Source of the DNA: Carettochelys insculpta | Taxonomy: Eukaryota > Chordata > Testudines > Carettochelyidae | DNA length: 64,000 bases | Direction: 5' to 3' | NCBI RefSeq assembly: GCF_033958435.1 | Contig: NC_134141.1 | Coordinates: 97,009,001-97,073,000 of the forward strand | Part shown: piece by piece, positions 47,639 to 58,689 of the stretch | Layout: each line of letters opens with the position of its first letter | How positions within the stretch are numbered: the stretch's first letter is position 1 | The notes under the pieces: model-generated | Seen by the model: the letters and a program-made list of their open reading frames with translations, nothing else | Database searches by the model: none | Told to the model about the DNA's origin: nothing | Position numbers and translations under genes: made by a program

Positions 47639-50179
47639 ATGATCATTTACAGGAAAGTTCATTAAAAAATGATCCACTTTGGTCCCAGTCCTTGGATTCA
47701 TTATCTTTCTTTGTTCCTTTTTTCATTTTATTTTCCTACTTTATTTTCTTCAATATTAAACATCTACCCTGTAATAATAATAAACAAAATGATAAACATC
47801 TACCCTATCAAATAGCTGACGTATAAATATAAAACAATACTCCAACACAGGTAAATCAAAAAAGAAAACCATTCAGAAGCACTATTATGTCAATACAATG
47901 GACCAGATCCTAGGCTGTATTAGGGCATTTGTGCACCACTTCTATGCAGCATTGCTTTGACACCACTGTAGCTTTTTAAAAACCCCTGAACAACGTAGGG
48001 AGGAACTCTGCTAGCAGGGAGTTGCCACACTAGCTCTCATGTCACTCCATCCCATTTGAAACCCTGGGCACACACTGCAATTTATGTAGGCTTGGCAGAA
48101 TTCCATTTGTCTAGTTTTGATGGACAATATTGATATTTATCTTCAAGATTTTTTTTAAAATTAATTTACAATAAATATTCAAATGGGAGGGAGGGGACGG
48201 TCAGAAAACTGGGGAGGGTCAGACAACTATTTAAAGACAGTAGACATGGAGATCCAAAAAGTTAGTGTTATAAATCATTAAAACACAAATGTTAATGTAA
48301 CATGTTAAAATACACATAATAGATATCATAAAACAAAAAAAATCTGTTTTGCTTGTCCATTTGTTTGCAAGACTAATTCAAAAAGTCAGAACCACTAGAT
48401 TTTGATTCTACTATGTTCTCAAGACACATTTTTCTTACTTTGCCTATCCATAAATATTGATTATTTATGGAAATATTTTTTCATTGGTCTCTTTGTTTAT
48501 GGTGAAATCAATGTTTACCCACATTTACCTGTAAAAATCTTATAGTTTCACTCTTAAATTTACAGCAGCATAGAGAATATAAATTACTCAGAATTAACCC
48601 TTCCTACTGCTCATCTGTAAATAATGTATTGTGAACTAGATAATGCCTGATGCTTATGTGTATGCATTGACTGGAGTATTTATGACAATAAGCCTATCTG
48701 AAACTTACATCGTGCCTATTGGAGAATAACCAGGACATTGTTAATGTTATTTCTTGTGCATTAGACCTCCCATAATAACTACTGTATATTACCAATTTGT
48801 CCAGAGTTTATGGACCAAGTGTAATTGGTGTAAATTGATACAGGAGCAATTGGGAATCTGGCCCTAGATTTTGAAATTTTGGTGTTTGCCATCATGCACA
48901 TGGAGTGAGGGTGCCTAATTTATCAAATACAAATATAGGTGCATTAGTACTAAGCACATAATTATGAATACTTGAATGCTACATCCAAGTAACTGGCGGA
49001 CACTTGGTATTTGCTTGTGCAGCTGTCGGCTTGTAATTGTCCTTGTCCATGTTTGAAAGTCTGGCCATACGTGAATTTCAAACTACACACAATGTCATTT
49101 TTCAGGTATTAAACACTATACGCCCATGTTACAAAAACCAAATGAGAGAGATGCAAAACAGTTCACATTTTTATGGTATCCAGAGAGAAATAAAAAGCAT
49201 GACTAAAATAGATACACCACAGCTATTAACTCGTAACTACGTAACTGTCTTTCCCTAATGAGTCCCAATCAATGAAAGCTTTCCTGTACTACTGTGAATT
49301 ATTTTATAGCAGTTGTAGTGCACTTAAAGATAATGGCATTAACCTCTAACATTACAGGAAAATAAAAGAATGAACTATTACTTTTACTTCCTTGGGGTAT
49401 ATAACAGAATACATAACGAGAATCTGTACTCTGTAGCTCTGTCTATCTACACAGAAAGTGAAAAGCATCTGTTACTCAGGAAAGTAATAGACTGATTGAT
49501 TTTGAGTTGGGAAGCCTTGACTTGAATTATGCAGAGATTCTATTTCCTGTGTAGATCTTTATGTCACCATCACAGAAAATCTTAGATAAAGAATTTGCAT
49601 ATTCATTTCTCTTTAATGGCAAACCTACCCTGCAGGAAATAGTGTCAATGGTTGGCTTTTCCTGAACGTGTGGCCCTAAGAGGACTCCAATGCCAGATGG
49701 CCAGAGGTCCCTCAGATGCAACAGTAAAACTCAGCTGCTCTGACCAGCTCAATACACTTCACACACTGTTGTCATTAATTTTATTTAAAAGGTGTCTTGG
49801 AAAGTATTATTTGAAAACTACCAACATGGTGGGCATTAAAACCACTGTGAAATGTGTGTAAAAAAGCTGTATGAAAATTTTGGATACTCTCTGACCTTCT
49901 GTTTTGCAGTCTGTTAACAGCTCAAGGAGACAAAACAGCTATTTTCCAGGCACAGGAGAATGGTTGACACCCTTTTGGCTCAATGGCAAATTGTGCCTAG
50001 TGTAGCCAAAAACAATGGGCTATTAATTTGCAGCGGTATAGATCATTTGCACGGCAAAATCACAGGAGACTGCAAAAATTAACATAGCACTAAATCCCTA
50101 AGGACACAGAAAGCTGAGGCTCAGGACATTGTGGACATAGAAAGATGAGGCCCAGGACTTTGAAAACAAAAATAAATTC
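47639..50179. other. No recognisable feature
   Basis: AT-rich sequence. I can name no gene or repeat. Confidence 0.45.
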
Positions 50180-50182
50180 AGA

Positions 50183-50628
50183 GGCCGCATCTGAACTAGC
50201 AAGTTATTTCAAGACATTTTTTGAAAGAAGGGGCTCTTTTGAAATATCCTGCAGCGCATCTACACACCAAAAGCATTCTTTGGAAATTAAAACAAAAGAA
50301 TGCAGTGCTCTTTTTGTACGTGCTCTTCCACTCCTGTTTCAGGCAGAGCGCCCCCTCTCAAAAGCTTCTTTTGAAAAAAAATATATGTAGGCCCTCTCTG
50401 CAGGCCCTTTTTTTTTCGAAAGAGCAGACCTCATGGCACCTGATTTTTCAGTTCCTGGCCCTTTCTCTCAAAAGAGCTGGGACTGTGTGGACGCTCTCTT
50501 TCGAAGGAGTAGATCACTCTTTTGATCCGCTTTTTCATGTGTGGACGCACGCTTTCGAAACAAGCTCTTTCAGAAGAGAGCTGCTGGAAAGACATCTTTT
50601 GAAAGGTCACTGAAGTGTAGACATAGCT
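50183..50628. mobile_element. Harbinger-type MITE, divergent
   Basis: The left end is GGCCGCATCTGAACTAGCAA. The right end in reverse is AGCTATGTCTACACTTCAG. The triplet AGA is on both sides (50180-50182, 50629-50631). The interior has repeated 'ctcttttgaaa'/'tttcgaaagag' blocks. Overlapping frames (81 and 130 codons) have no domain. Confidence 0.6.
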
Positions 50629-50631
50629 AGA

Positions 50632-51416
50632 GGCTACAAGGAATTCTGAATGACTTTTGGATGTCTATCACCTAGGGGAGTGGGGGACCACATGTGGAAA
50701 TGACATAGGGAATGCCACAATATTCTGGGGCACCTCTCACTGACACTTGCATTCCAATTTTTCATATTTGCTATTTGGCCACTAAGAGGCATAGAGGAGC
50801 ATCATCCTTTGAGTTCATGAAAAGTGCATTCTCTTGGCCCAAGGGGCAAGAGAAGCTGGAAACTGACTATAGGGGAGAAAAACTGCTTAAATGAAGATTT
50901 TAACTTGTTCAAATTAAGTTTTAGTCACTAGAAAATGTTTTGTTTTACTTGCAACCATGTCAGTCTCTTCTATAGTTATTTATTATCACTTACATCGCTC
51001 TCCTTTGTTAATATACTTGTTCTTGTTTGGTTGCAAAACTACCTCACTGCAAAATCCTCTATTAAGTAAATATGTTGGTGTGTGCTCTCTCTCTCTGGAG
51101 ACATTAAGCTTGTGAGGGGTGAGTGAGATGGACTGGACACTGGAGTGGGGGTGGTTCTGGGAGACTCTGGACCGAAGGGCTGTGGTTGTCACTTTAAAAT
51201 GTGTAACCAGGCAGGTGGGGGAGGCCATTGTGCTGTGAGCAGGCTTCTGGAGTCAGGACTCTGAAACAGAGTTGCAAAGGGCCATGTAGAAAAATACCCA
51301 CAGAGGTAATCAAGAAAAGACTGAGGCACAAGTCCACTCCCAGACTCTCAGCCAACTCAGAATACAGGCACATCACACAAACACACACATGTGTACACAC
51401 CCCTTGTGTTCCACAC
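50632..51416. other. No recognisable feature
   Basis: Mixed composition with a short CT run at 51085 and a CA-rich run at 51375-51400. No gene or named repeat. Confidence 0.4.
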
Positions 51417-51419
51417 TTA

Positions 51420-51455
51420 AGCTATGTCTACACGTGTATGCTACATTGAAATAGC
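51420..51455 (+). repeat. Left terminal inverted repeat of Harbinger element
   Basis: Begins AGCTATGTCTACACGTG and runs into 'tgctac' and 'gaaatagct'. It is preceded by TTA. Confidence 0.85.
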
Positions 51456-51754
51456 TTAATAAGCTATTTCGATGAATAGCGTCTACACGTCCTCCAGGGC
51501 TGGTGCCGTCGATGTTCAACATCGACGTTGGGCAGCACCACATCGAAGTAGGCGCTGCAGGGGAGCGTCTACACGCCAAAGTGGCCCACATCGAAATAAG
51601 GGTGCCAGCAACAGCTGCAGACAGGGTCACAGGGCGGACTAGCACTTCCGGGGCAACAGCTAGCCGCTCCCTTAAAGGGCCCCTCCCAGACACACACAGC
51701 CTGCACAGCACGCGGTCTGCAGAGCCACAGGCACGCACACCCTGTCGAGGCAGT

Positions 51755-53137
51755 ATGGACCCCCAGCAGCAGCAGCAGCAGCCAGAGGTCCACCCACCCG
51801 CCCCTGCAGGAGCAGTGCTTGCCCTGCTCAATGCTATGCAGGAGGCAGCTGACCACCTTTTATTCGCAGAAGAGGAGCTGCCCCCAGGGGAGGAGGAAGC
51901 AGCCCCAGACCTTGCTGCCCTCCGACCCCCCTGCCGCATACGCCGCCGGCTGTGGAGCTACCCCATGAGCACAGACTGGAGGGAGCAGCTGGTGCTCGGC
52001 GAGTGGGACAACGAGCGCTGGCTCCAGAACTCCTGCATGAGCTGGCAGACATTCCCGGAGCTCTGCCAGTGACTCACCCCCGCACTGAAGCACCAGGACA
52101 CCTCCATGCGGCATGCCCTCACTGTCGAGAAATGGGTCGGCATCGCTGTCTGGAAACTGGCCACTCTAGACAGCTACAGATCCGTGGGGCAGCAGTTTGG
52201 CATGGGCAAGGCCACCGTCGGGGCTGTCCTCAGGGAGGTAAGAGGACCCAGTGGCGGGGGGCCTGGGATGGAGGGCAGCCCTGGGGTGGAGGGCAGCCCT
52301 GGGGGAGGGAGCCCTGGGGTGGAGGGCCAGACACACCCTGCACACCCCTCACTGGTGCTCTCTCATGTCCTTCCCCTGCAGGTCATCCACGCCATCAATG
52401 CCCTGCTTCTCCAAAGGCTCATGCAGCTTGGGGACCCGGATGCTGCCATCGCGGGGTTTGCCAGCCTGGGCTTCCCAAATTGCTTTGGGGCTCTGGATGG
52501 GACCCATATCCCCATCCATGCTCCGGAGCACAGCGGAGGACGCTTCCTGAACAGGAAGGGCTACCGTTCGGTGGTCCTCCAGGCTTTGGTGGACAGCCAG
52601 GGCTGCTTCCTGGACATTTACATTGGGTGGACTGGCAGCACCCACGATGCCCGGGTGTTCAGGAATTCGGGCCTGTGCCACCGGCTGGAGGCGGGGACCT
52701 ACATCCCCCAGCGGGACAGCCCTGTGGGGGACACCACCATGCCCCTCTGTGTTGTCGCAGATGCGGCGTACCCCCTCCGGCCCTGGCTCATGCACCCTTA
52801 CACGGGTCATCTCTCAGCCAGCCAGGAGCACTTCAACACGTGCTTGAACCATGCGTGCCAGGTGGTTGAGCACACTTTTGGCTGCCTCAAAGGGCGCTGG
52901 AGGTGTCTCCTCACCCGATTGGATGCAGGCCCCACCAACATCCCCCAGGTTGTGGGCGCGTGCAGCGCACTCCACAACCTGGTCAAGAGCAAGGGGGAGG
53001 CATTCTTCCTGGGCTGGGCTGTGGAGGCTGGCAGGGCTGACGTGCAGCCACCCGTTGCCCCCAGTTGCCAGGTGGACCCTGAGGGGAGCCGAGTCCGGGA
53101 GGCCCTGCGGGCCCATTTCGACCAGGCCATGGGGTGA
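51755..53137 (+). pseudogene. PIF/Harbinger DDE transposase with one premature stop
   Basis: The product would cut and rejoin the transposon ends in the nucleus, normally with the Myb-like partner. I place the start at the ATG at 51755 (MDPQQQQQQPE), which opens the continuous frame. Codon 106 is TGA (52070-52072). The same frame then continues to the stop at 53137. Catalytic acidic residues are visible in 'GALDGTHIPI' (D at 52496), 'VVADAAYPL' (D at 52760) and 'VVEHTFGCLKGRW' (E at 52868), a DDE arrangement with 35 residues between the last two. Upstream, 'VEKWVGIAVWKLAT' and 'YRSVGQQFGMGKATV' form the helix-turn-helix-like region of HARBI1 relatives. A GT-AG intron is predicted at 52238-52381. 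Without it the protein would be about 412 residues, a little longer than vertebrate HARBI1. The TGA makes this copy inactive unless read through. Confidence 0.88.
52238..52381 (+). other. Predicted intron of the transposase gene
   Basis: The donor GAG|GTAAGAGG and the acceptor CCTTCCCCTGCAG|GTC frame 144 bp. Removal joins 'LREV' directly to 'IHAIN', which restores the usual continuity of Harbinger transposases. The intron has no stop and its length is a multiple of three. It contains a short tandem repeat built on 'ccctggggtggagggcag'. Confidence 0.7.
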
Positions 53138-53244
53138 ATGCTGGCAGGCCCCCCACTGCACCCCCCAATCCTCCACAATGCTCCCTGCCCCCACACCCGC
53201 ACCACAGAGCACCCAGAGCACACCCCCCCCCCACTTTTCTTGCA

Positions 53245-53250
53245 AATAAA
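53245..53250 (+). terminator. Polyadenylation signal AATAAA after the transposase
   Basis: AATAAA lies 108 bases past the transposase stop, followed by a T/G-containing stretch ('cctgttgtttttg') suitable as a downstream element. Confidence 0.55.
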
Positions 53251-53716
53251 AATGGACCTGTTGTTTTTGAAACCAAAAACAGTGAATTCTCTTATATTAA
53301 TACTAACAATATATATATATAGTAAGAACAAAAGGGGGGAACTATTTACATGGGGGGGCAGGTACCATAAGAGAACAGGGGTCTAACACAAACTATATAC
53401 ACAAAAATATGATGGGGGATATGTACAAAGGGGGGGGGCACGTCCTGGGCCCCGCGTACCTCTACTGTCCGGCGCCTGGCGTTGGAGGGCATGACCCTCT
53501 CCTCGGCCTGAGCCCTGGCCGAGGCTGGGTGGGGGCTGGGCGAACCGGCAGGTATGGCCGGCTGGTGTCAGCAGGCCCCAGGTCACCCTCGGCGGAAGGC
53601 CCCAGGGTGGCGGACGGCGGTGGGATGGCAGTTGGAGCGGCGGGTGGAGCGGCAGGCAGGGGGGTGTACAGCAGCGGGCGGCACGGCATGGGGGGGCCAG
53701 GTATTCCGCAATGCGC

Positions 53717-55063
53717 TCAAATGTGCGCATGAAGGCCCCCCCATGCCTCCTGGCACCAGGCCAGCACTCGCTCCTGGAGCTCCAGCCGCCACTCCTCCAC
53801 CCGCAGGCGCTGCTCCAACACCTCCAGCTGACGCCGGAGGGTCGCGAGCAGCTGGGGGTCCATGGCCATCCTCGGGTGGTGGCTCCGCCGTTGGCCCTGT
53901 ACTCGGGCTGGTCGGTGCTCCACCGAGGGGCTGGCCTGCAGCGATGGCCCCGGTGGGCTCTCCAGGACCACGGAGACCTCGCCGGCGCTCTCCGGGCCCT
54001 CCGATGGTGCAGCTGCGGAACACGGGGGGGGAAGAAGAGTGGAGACAGCCGTTAGTGTGGGCCCCGAGCCATGGCCCTTGTCCCCCCACCCCTCTGCTGC
54101 TGGTTCCCCATCCCCGTCCCCAGGAGATGCTGCTGCTGCTGATGGGTGTCCCACTCCCTGCCCCTTGGGGAATGCTAGGTTCCGCTCCCCCCATCCCCAG
54201 GGATGGGGCATGATGCTGTCCTGCTGGGGAACAGGGGCTGATGCACTCTTCTGAGGGACATGCCACTGCTGTCCTTGGGGCCATGGTCATCTGGGCATGT
54301 GGAGGGCCCTGGTGATGTCTCTTGTCCCTGCCCCTTAACACCGGGGGTGTGCACTGGGGGGGTACATACCTGACGGTCCGCTCCCACGGTCAGGGGACAC
54401 CCTCTGGGCGGACGCCCTGCTGGAGCTCTGGGATGGCATGGCGATATGGAGCCCCCCATCACTGGAGGAGGATTCCTCCTCCTCCTTCTCCTCCAGCATT
54501 CCAGGGCTGGGCTCCTAGGGGGGCCCCTGGGGTGTGGGGTTTGCCTCCGGGGTGGACTTCGCCTCCGGGGCCTGCTGGGGCTCATCGGCCGAGGTGTCAA
54601 GAGTGGCCGGTGGGGAGGAGGTGTACCGGGGGCCCAGGATGGACCTGAGCTCCCTGTAAAAGGGGCAAGTGGTGGGAGTGGCCCCAGATCGGCTGGCCGC
54701 ATCCTGGGCCCGGTTGTAACCCTGCCGCAGCTCCTTGACCTTACTCCTGACATGGTCAAGAGTGCGGGCAGGGTGACCCCGGGCAGCCAGACCCTTGGCC
54801 AGACAAGCGAACGCATCCGCGTTCTGCCTCTTGCTCCCCATTACCTGGAGCACCTCCTCCTCACCCCAGAGCCTCAGCAGGTCCCGGATCTTGGCCTCCG
54901 TCCAGGAGGGGCCCCGCTGCCTTTTCCCAGACTGGCTGGCTGCCTGGGAGCCCTGGCTCCCCTTGTGGGGGCGTGCTCTGGAGGCGCTTTGGGGGCTGGC
55001 AGGTGGCCATCGCAGCGGGTGTGGTGGCTTGGGGCTGCAGGGAGGCAAGCAGGCTGGCCACAT
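53717..55063 (-). pseudogene. Myb/SANT-like DNA-binding protein of the Harbinger element
   Basis: Second element gene, on the strand opposite the transposase. Exon 1 (55063 to 54370) encodes a Myb/SANT-like domain of the trihelix-related type: 'RGPSWTEAKIRDLLRLWGEE' (residues ~50-69), 'ARTLDHVRSKVKELRQGYNR' and 'TCPFYRELRSILG'. In relatives this protein helps transposase enter the nucleus and bind ends. A TAG at 54515-54517 interrupts the frame, which then continues with 'EPSPGMLEEKEEEESSSSD' to a donor, CAG|GTATGT. The intron is 54013-54369. Exon 2 (54012 to 53717) encodes an acidic stretch and a coiled-coil-like 'LRRQLEVLEQRLRVEEWRLE'. A run of seven C (53736-53742) may be one base too long: in the next frame 'MRTFERIAEYLAPP' follows naturally. 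The start is uncertain, since an alternative ATG at 55061 in another frame begins MASLLASLQPQ. Confidence 0.8.
54013..54369 (-). other. Predicted intron of the Myb/SANT-like gene
   Basis: The 357-bp intron has donor GTATGT and an acceptor with a strong pyrimidine tract (CTTCTTCCCCCCCCGTGTTC then CGCAG). Splicing keeps the frame, joining 'RGSGPS' to 'AAPSEGPESAGE'. Confidence 0.7.
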
Positions 55064-55258
55064 GTCAGTGCTTCCGCCTGCATGCGCTCTCAGCTTCCTG
55101 CACAGGAACGCAGGAGGCGGGGAGCTTTAAGGGGCCACTGCACGCGGTGACCATAGAGCTCAGGGGCTGGAGAGAGCGTCTCTCAACCCCCTCAGCTGAT
55201 GGCCGCCATGGCGGACCCCGTTCTTTCGATGTTGCGGGACGCGGATCGGCTACACGTG

Positions 55259-55315
55259 CCCTACTTCGATGTTCAACGTCGAAGTAGGGCGCTATTCCCA
55301 TCTCCTGATGGGGAT
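55259..55315. repeat. Stacked subterminal hairpins of Harbinger right end
   Basis: The first (55259-55289) has arms CCCTACTTCGATGTT and AACGTCGAAGTAGGG around one C, with a single wobble mismatch. The second (about 55290-55316) pairs CTATTCCCATC with GATGGGGATAG around TCCT. Both are kept in the deleted derivative. Confidence 0.75.
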
Positions 55316-55411
55316 AGCGACTTCAACGTCTTGCCGCCTTACGTCGATTTCAACTTCAAAATAGCGGTCACCATGTGTAGACGTGGCGGGCGCTATTTCG
55401 AAGTTGGCGCG

Positions 55412-55447
55412 GCTACTTCGAAGTAGCCAGTATGTGTAGATGCGGCT
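55412..55447 (-). repeat. Right terminal inverted repeat of Harbinger element
   Basis: On the minus strand it begins AGCCGCATCTACACATACTG and runs into 'gctacttcgaagtagcc'. TTA follows at 55448-55450. Confidence 0.85.
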
Positions 55448-55450
55448 TTA

Positions 55451-56015
55451 GTTGTGGGCTCATGTTTATGTGGTATATATGGATAGAACAGTGCCAGTGC
55501 TATCCTGAACACACAGACTGCTATGGTCCATGGTATTTGCCACCAGGATACAAGGAAAGAAAGCCTCCTGGCTCCTATCACTGGTGCAGTTCATCTACAT
55601 AAAGGTCTGCATCAGCACAGCTCCATCAGTGTAGCTGTCTCGGTGCTAAAACCCCAGCGTACACAAGGCTTATTCTTGGAGCCTTGTTAGCTATGGTGCT
55701 TTAGTCTAGCTGGGTTTATTTTCTCCCTAATGTTTATTATATTTGGACATTTCTCTTTATTTTCTAACCTTTGCCAAATAAAAGTGATGTGAGCAGGCTT
55801 TTCGTTTTTTTTTCTTTGCCAAAATAAAACTCATCTGAGATTGAAAAAGGTGAGTGTTGTTCTATGCTGTTCTACATAATGTATATGGAAGCATAAGATC
55901 CCCCTTTATGGTGGAAACAAAGTGAGATTTGAACTGAGATCCAACAGATGAAAAATTATTTGCATTTTATAGCTTGCCTCAGGGCCTTAAGCATCTGCTG
56001 TGGGGTTAATGTTAT
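55451..56015. other. No recognisable feature
   Basis: AT-rich sequence, nothing named. Confidence 0.45.
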
Positions 56016-56105
56016 AGCAGAAACAACAAGCTGTGGCACCTTATAGACAAACAGATATTTTGGAGCATAAGCTTTCGTGAGCAAAGACCCACTGGTATCC
56101 ATCCA
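56016..56105 (-). mobile_element. Penelope-like terminal arm, second subfamily
   Basis: 'agctgtggcaccttatagac' then 'cataagctttcgtgagcaaa' and 'gacccac' are a minus-oriented Penelope 3' arm. It is related to, but distinct from, copies A-F. Confidence 0.6.
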
Positions 56106-57200
56106 GAGATCAGATAAAAATAACTGCTACAGCCTCCAAAATCAAGCTGTTAGTGTTTCTTGTATTTAAGTCCATGCCATCGGCTGCTCTAGCATCTCAT
56201 ACTGTTTATTGGCAGCAATGTAAAATAATTCAGGAAGTAGAGAGAAATGGCCCATCTGGCACCAGCAGCTAATGACTGTGGGCTGTTCCTCTAAACAGGG
56301 CAAGTTATAAGCACTCTTGGGAATCCATTTGACTTCAGCTTGATGTTCTTGGAATCTTTGAAACATATTTTTAGTATCAGTTAATGGATCCAAGACCCAT
56401 TAGCAAGTGCATAATCTTCATAGAACTAAACAAGCATATTTTATATTTAGGATACAGCCATGAGAAATGGTAGCTTGCTGCTTTTTATTTTTATTTTTTC
56501 AGACCAGTCTCTACTTTGCATGTCACAGGCTTCGGTGTCACACATAGCACCACATCCCACCCCTCAGCACAATAAATCATAGCCCTTGACAAGCCTGTGG
56601 GCTGGAGGGAATGCTGTTAAACAATGTGAGGCATTTCCTTTGGAGTATGTTCCTTCCATGCTTAGTTGCCATCAGTCTGCAAAGTGGAAGCTGAGAAACG
56701 GCAAATAAACCTGGCTTTCCATGTGGCAGGGTAAAGATTTTGCATTTAGCACAATGTTTTCATTTCCATAATAAACGTTCCCAGATACCTCCACACACTC
56801 CTGCCAATGGTTCCATCTAATGCAGCCTATAAGCTTTGTTGGAACTGTTTTGACTTAATAATATCCCCTAGTTATACACATAAAATGGTTTGGCTCACTA
56901 ATAACAACATCCCACAATGAATGTATTTGTAAATATTTATAAAAATTAGATCACCTTAGTGATTATAGTACCAAGCTTAGAAGTTAGCCAAAATACCTTA
57001 TCAAAATTGTCATATACAGGCAATGCTGACCTCAGGGCGATAGAAGGTGAAAAATAAGCATGCCTAAGTGGTAGCAAATTAATAAACTGATTACTATAAG
57101 GAGTCATATAAAGTTATATGTCCCATAGGAGATGATCTCTCCAGCCAATCTGATTGCTGCAAAACAAACTTGATTGAGTGTGTTTCACTATTCTATTAGG
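56106..57200. other. No recognisable feature between two Penelope arms
   Basis: AT-rich sequence. I see no reverse transcriptase or endonuclease frame. It may be unrelated sequence lying between two independent arm insertions. Confidence 0.4.
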
Positions 57201-57318
57201 TCATAAACTTTCATGGGTAAAAAAAGTGGGTCTTACCCAGAAAAGCTCATGACTTAATAAATTTGTTAGTCTTTAAGGTACTAGAGGACTGCAGACTAAC
57301 AGGGCTACTCCTCTATCA
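57201..57318 (+). mobile_element. Penelope-like terminal arm, second subfamily, plus orientation
   Basis: 'aaagtgggtcttacccagaa' then 'aagctcatgacttaataaat' and 'ttgttagtctttaaggt' followed by 'cagactaacagggctactcc' is the plus-oriented counterpart of 56016-56105. No target duplication was found that would join the two. Confidence 0.65.
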
Positions 57319-58686
57319 CTATTCCATGAAATTTACATGAATTGTAAAGTGTGTGTAAACTAACCTGTGATCTGGGGGCCTGTTCAGTACTTTAAAAAGA
57401 CAAGGGCTAGATGTGACAATCACATTCAAATTCTTGCTCAAGGGAATTTGGATTATTGGTTTTGGAAATCTTGCCATTAGTTTTAATAAGAGCAGATGAC
57501 CAGCATTTAAGAGTAGAGCTGGTTGGAAAATGTCAACGCTTTTTTTTCTTTAGTGAAAAACGATTATTCAGCTTTTTTGGTGAAATTTTTCAAACTTATA
57601 CAACTTGTTTGGATTTTCATTGTAAAACTGAAAAAAATCACTCACAGAAATTCAGTTAAAACCCAAAAATACGAAAAAGAAACATACAGCAAAAACTGTA
57701 AAAACGTTTTTGTCAACACTTTTAAGAGAAAAGAACACAATTTACCAACCAGTTCTACATAGGAATAAATTTATTCATCATGATGTTAGGCTTTGGTTTC
57801 ACAGTGTTACTAAGTTCTTGCAATGTTGAATATTTTATCCCTAAATCTTATTGTTTTACCACAATCTCAGGGACAGTACGGTCTCATGGTTCTGGGTTAA
57901 ATCTCTAAGTATGTTTAGTGCAAGTCTTTATAGAGTTTTTTCTTTATTTTGGTCCAGGAATCAGAGTCATGATCAGGTCTAAAGAGCAAACTAGAAAGCA
58001 GTATGAAGCAACTACAGAAATTTCCATCATCTTAGTTTAACAGTTAGTAATGTAATGTCTAGGATTATCATTCTGTAATGCAGCATTAACATGGCACAGC
58101 ACTGAAACTGTATTTCTTGATTTGATTGCTTGCTACATTGATAGTCATCACTGAGCAATGTCCTAAGAAAAAGTATCTGTGTTTTTCACATGGAAGGTTC
58201 AGTAGGACAGTACACAAATTGGAACAAGAAAGAATGTTGTAAATAAGATTTGCTACTCATGTCAAGATTCAGGCTTCACTGAAATGTTCTTTAGTACATT
58301 AAATGCAATAATACAAGGAAAGCCTTTTTTTTTTGCTTTTTCATGAGAAAAGACGTTTCAATTGTCAGCATGATTTACGCTAAAAGCATCACATAAAGGA
58401 AAGTCGTAGTATGTTGTCTCTGGTTACCTTAGAAATCCAATACATTTGTTCTTCTACTTAACAATAGTTGCAGAGGTACTAAAAGACATGCGATACTGAT
58501 CAAGGAATAAACAAATTATAAACAATGATTCTTGTCAGCTAAAGATTTTACATGGTAAAATAATAATTGAATTTGTTTTGCGTCTTTCTTTCAGAGATCT
58601 AGAAATGCTTTCCTGAGGTGGGTGACAGCAAATTCCCATTGCACACAGTGAGTCATGGGCAAGATAACTGCTTTACCTGAGGTCAC
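57319..58686. other. No recognisable feature
   Basis: AT-rich sequence with low-complexity A/T runs. No gene is called. Confidence 0.45.
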
Positions 58687-58689
58687 ATA

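Larger units (their letters stand above)
51420..55447 (+). mobile_element. Nearly complete autonomous-type PIF/Harbinger DNA transposon
   Basis: The 4028-bp element is bounded by exact TTA duplications (51417-51419 and 55448-55450). The inverted ends are AGCTATGTCTACACGTGTAT and (reverse) AGCCGCATCTACACATACTG, followed on both sides by a GCTAC block and 'tcgaa-tagc'-type subterminal repeats. It carries the two genes typical of the superfamily, arranged convergently: a DDE transposase (plus) and a Myb/SANT-like protein (minus). The GC content of the interior is far above the surrounding DNA. Each gene has few disabling changes, so inactivation looks recent. The deleted derivative at 3351-4061 belongs to the same family. 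Confidence 0.9.

Noticed and set aside
51373..55301. Many overlapping open frames of 60-305 codons on both strands
   Set aside because: High GC content creates open frames everywhere. Only the two frames with conserved transposase and Myb/SANT-like motifs and consistent splice sites are credible.
56016..57318. A single Penelope element spanning both arms
   Set aside because: No coding remnants between the arms and no flanking duplication joins them, so they are listed as separate arms.
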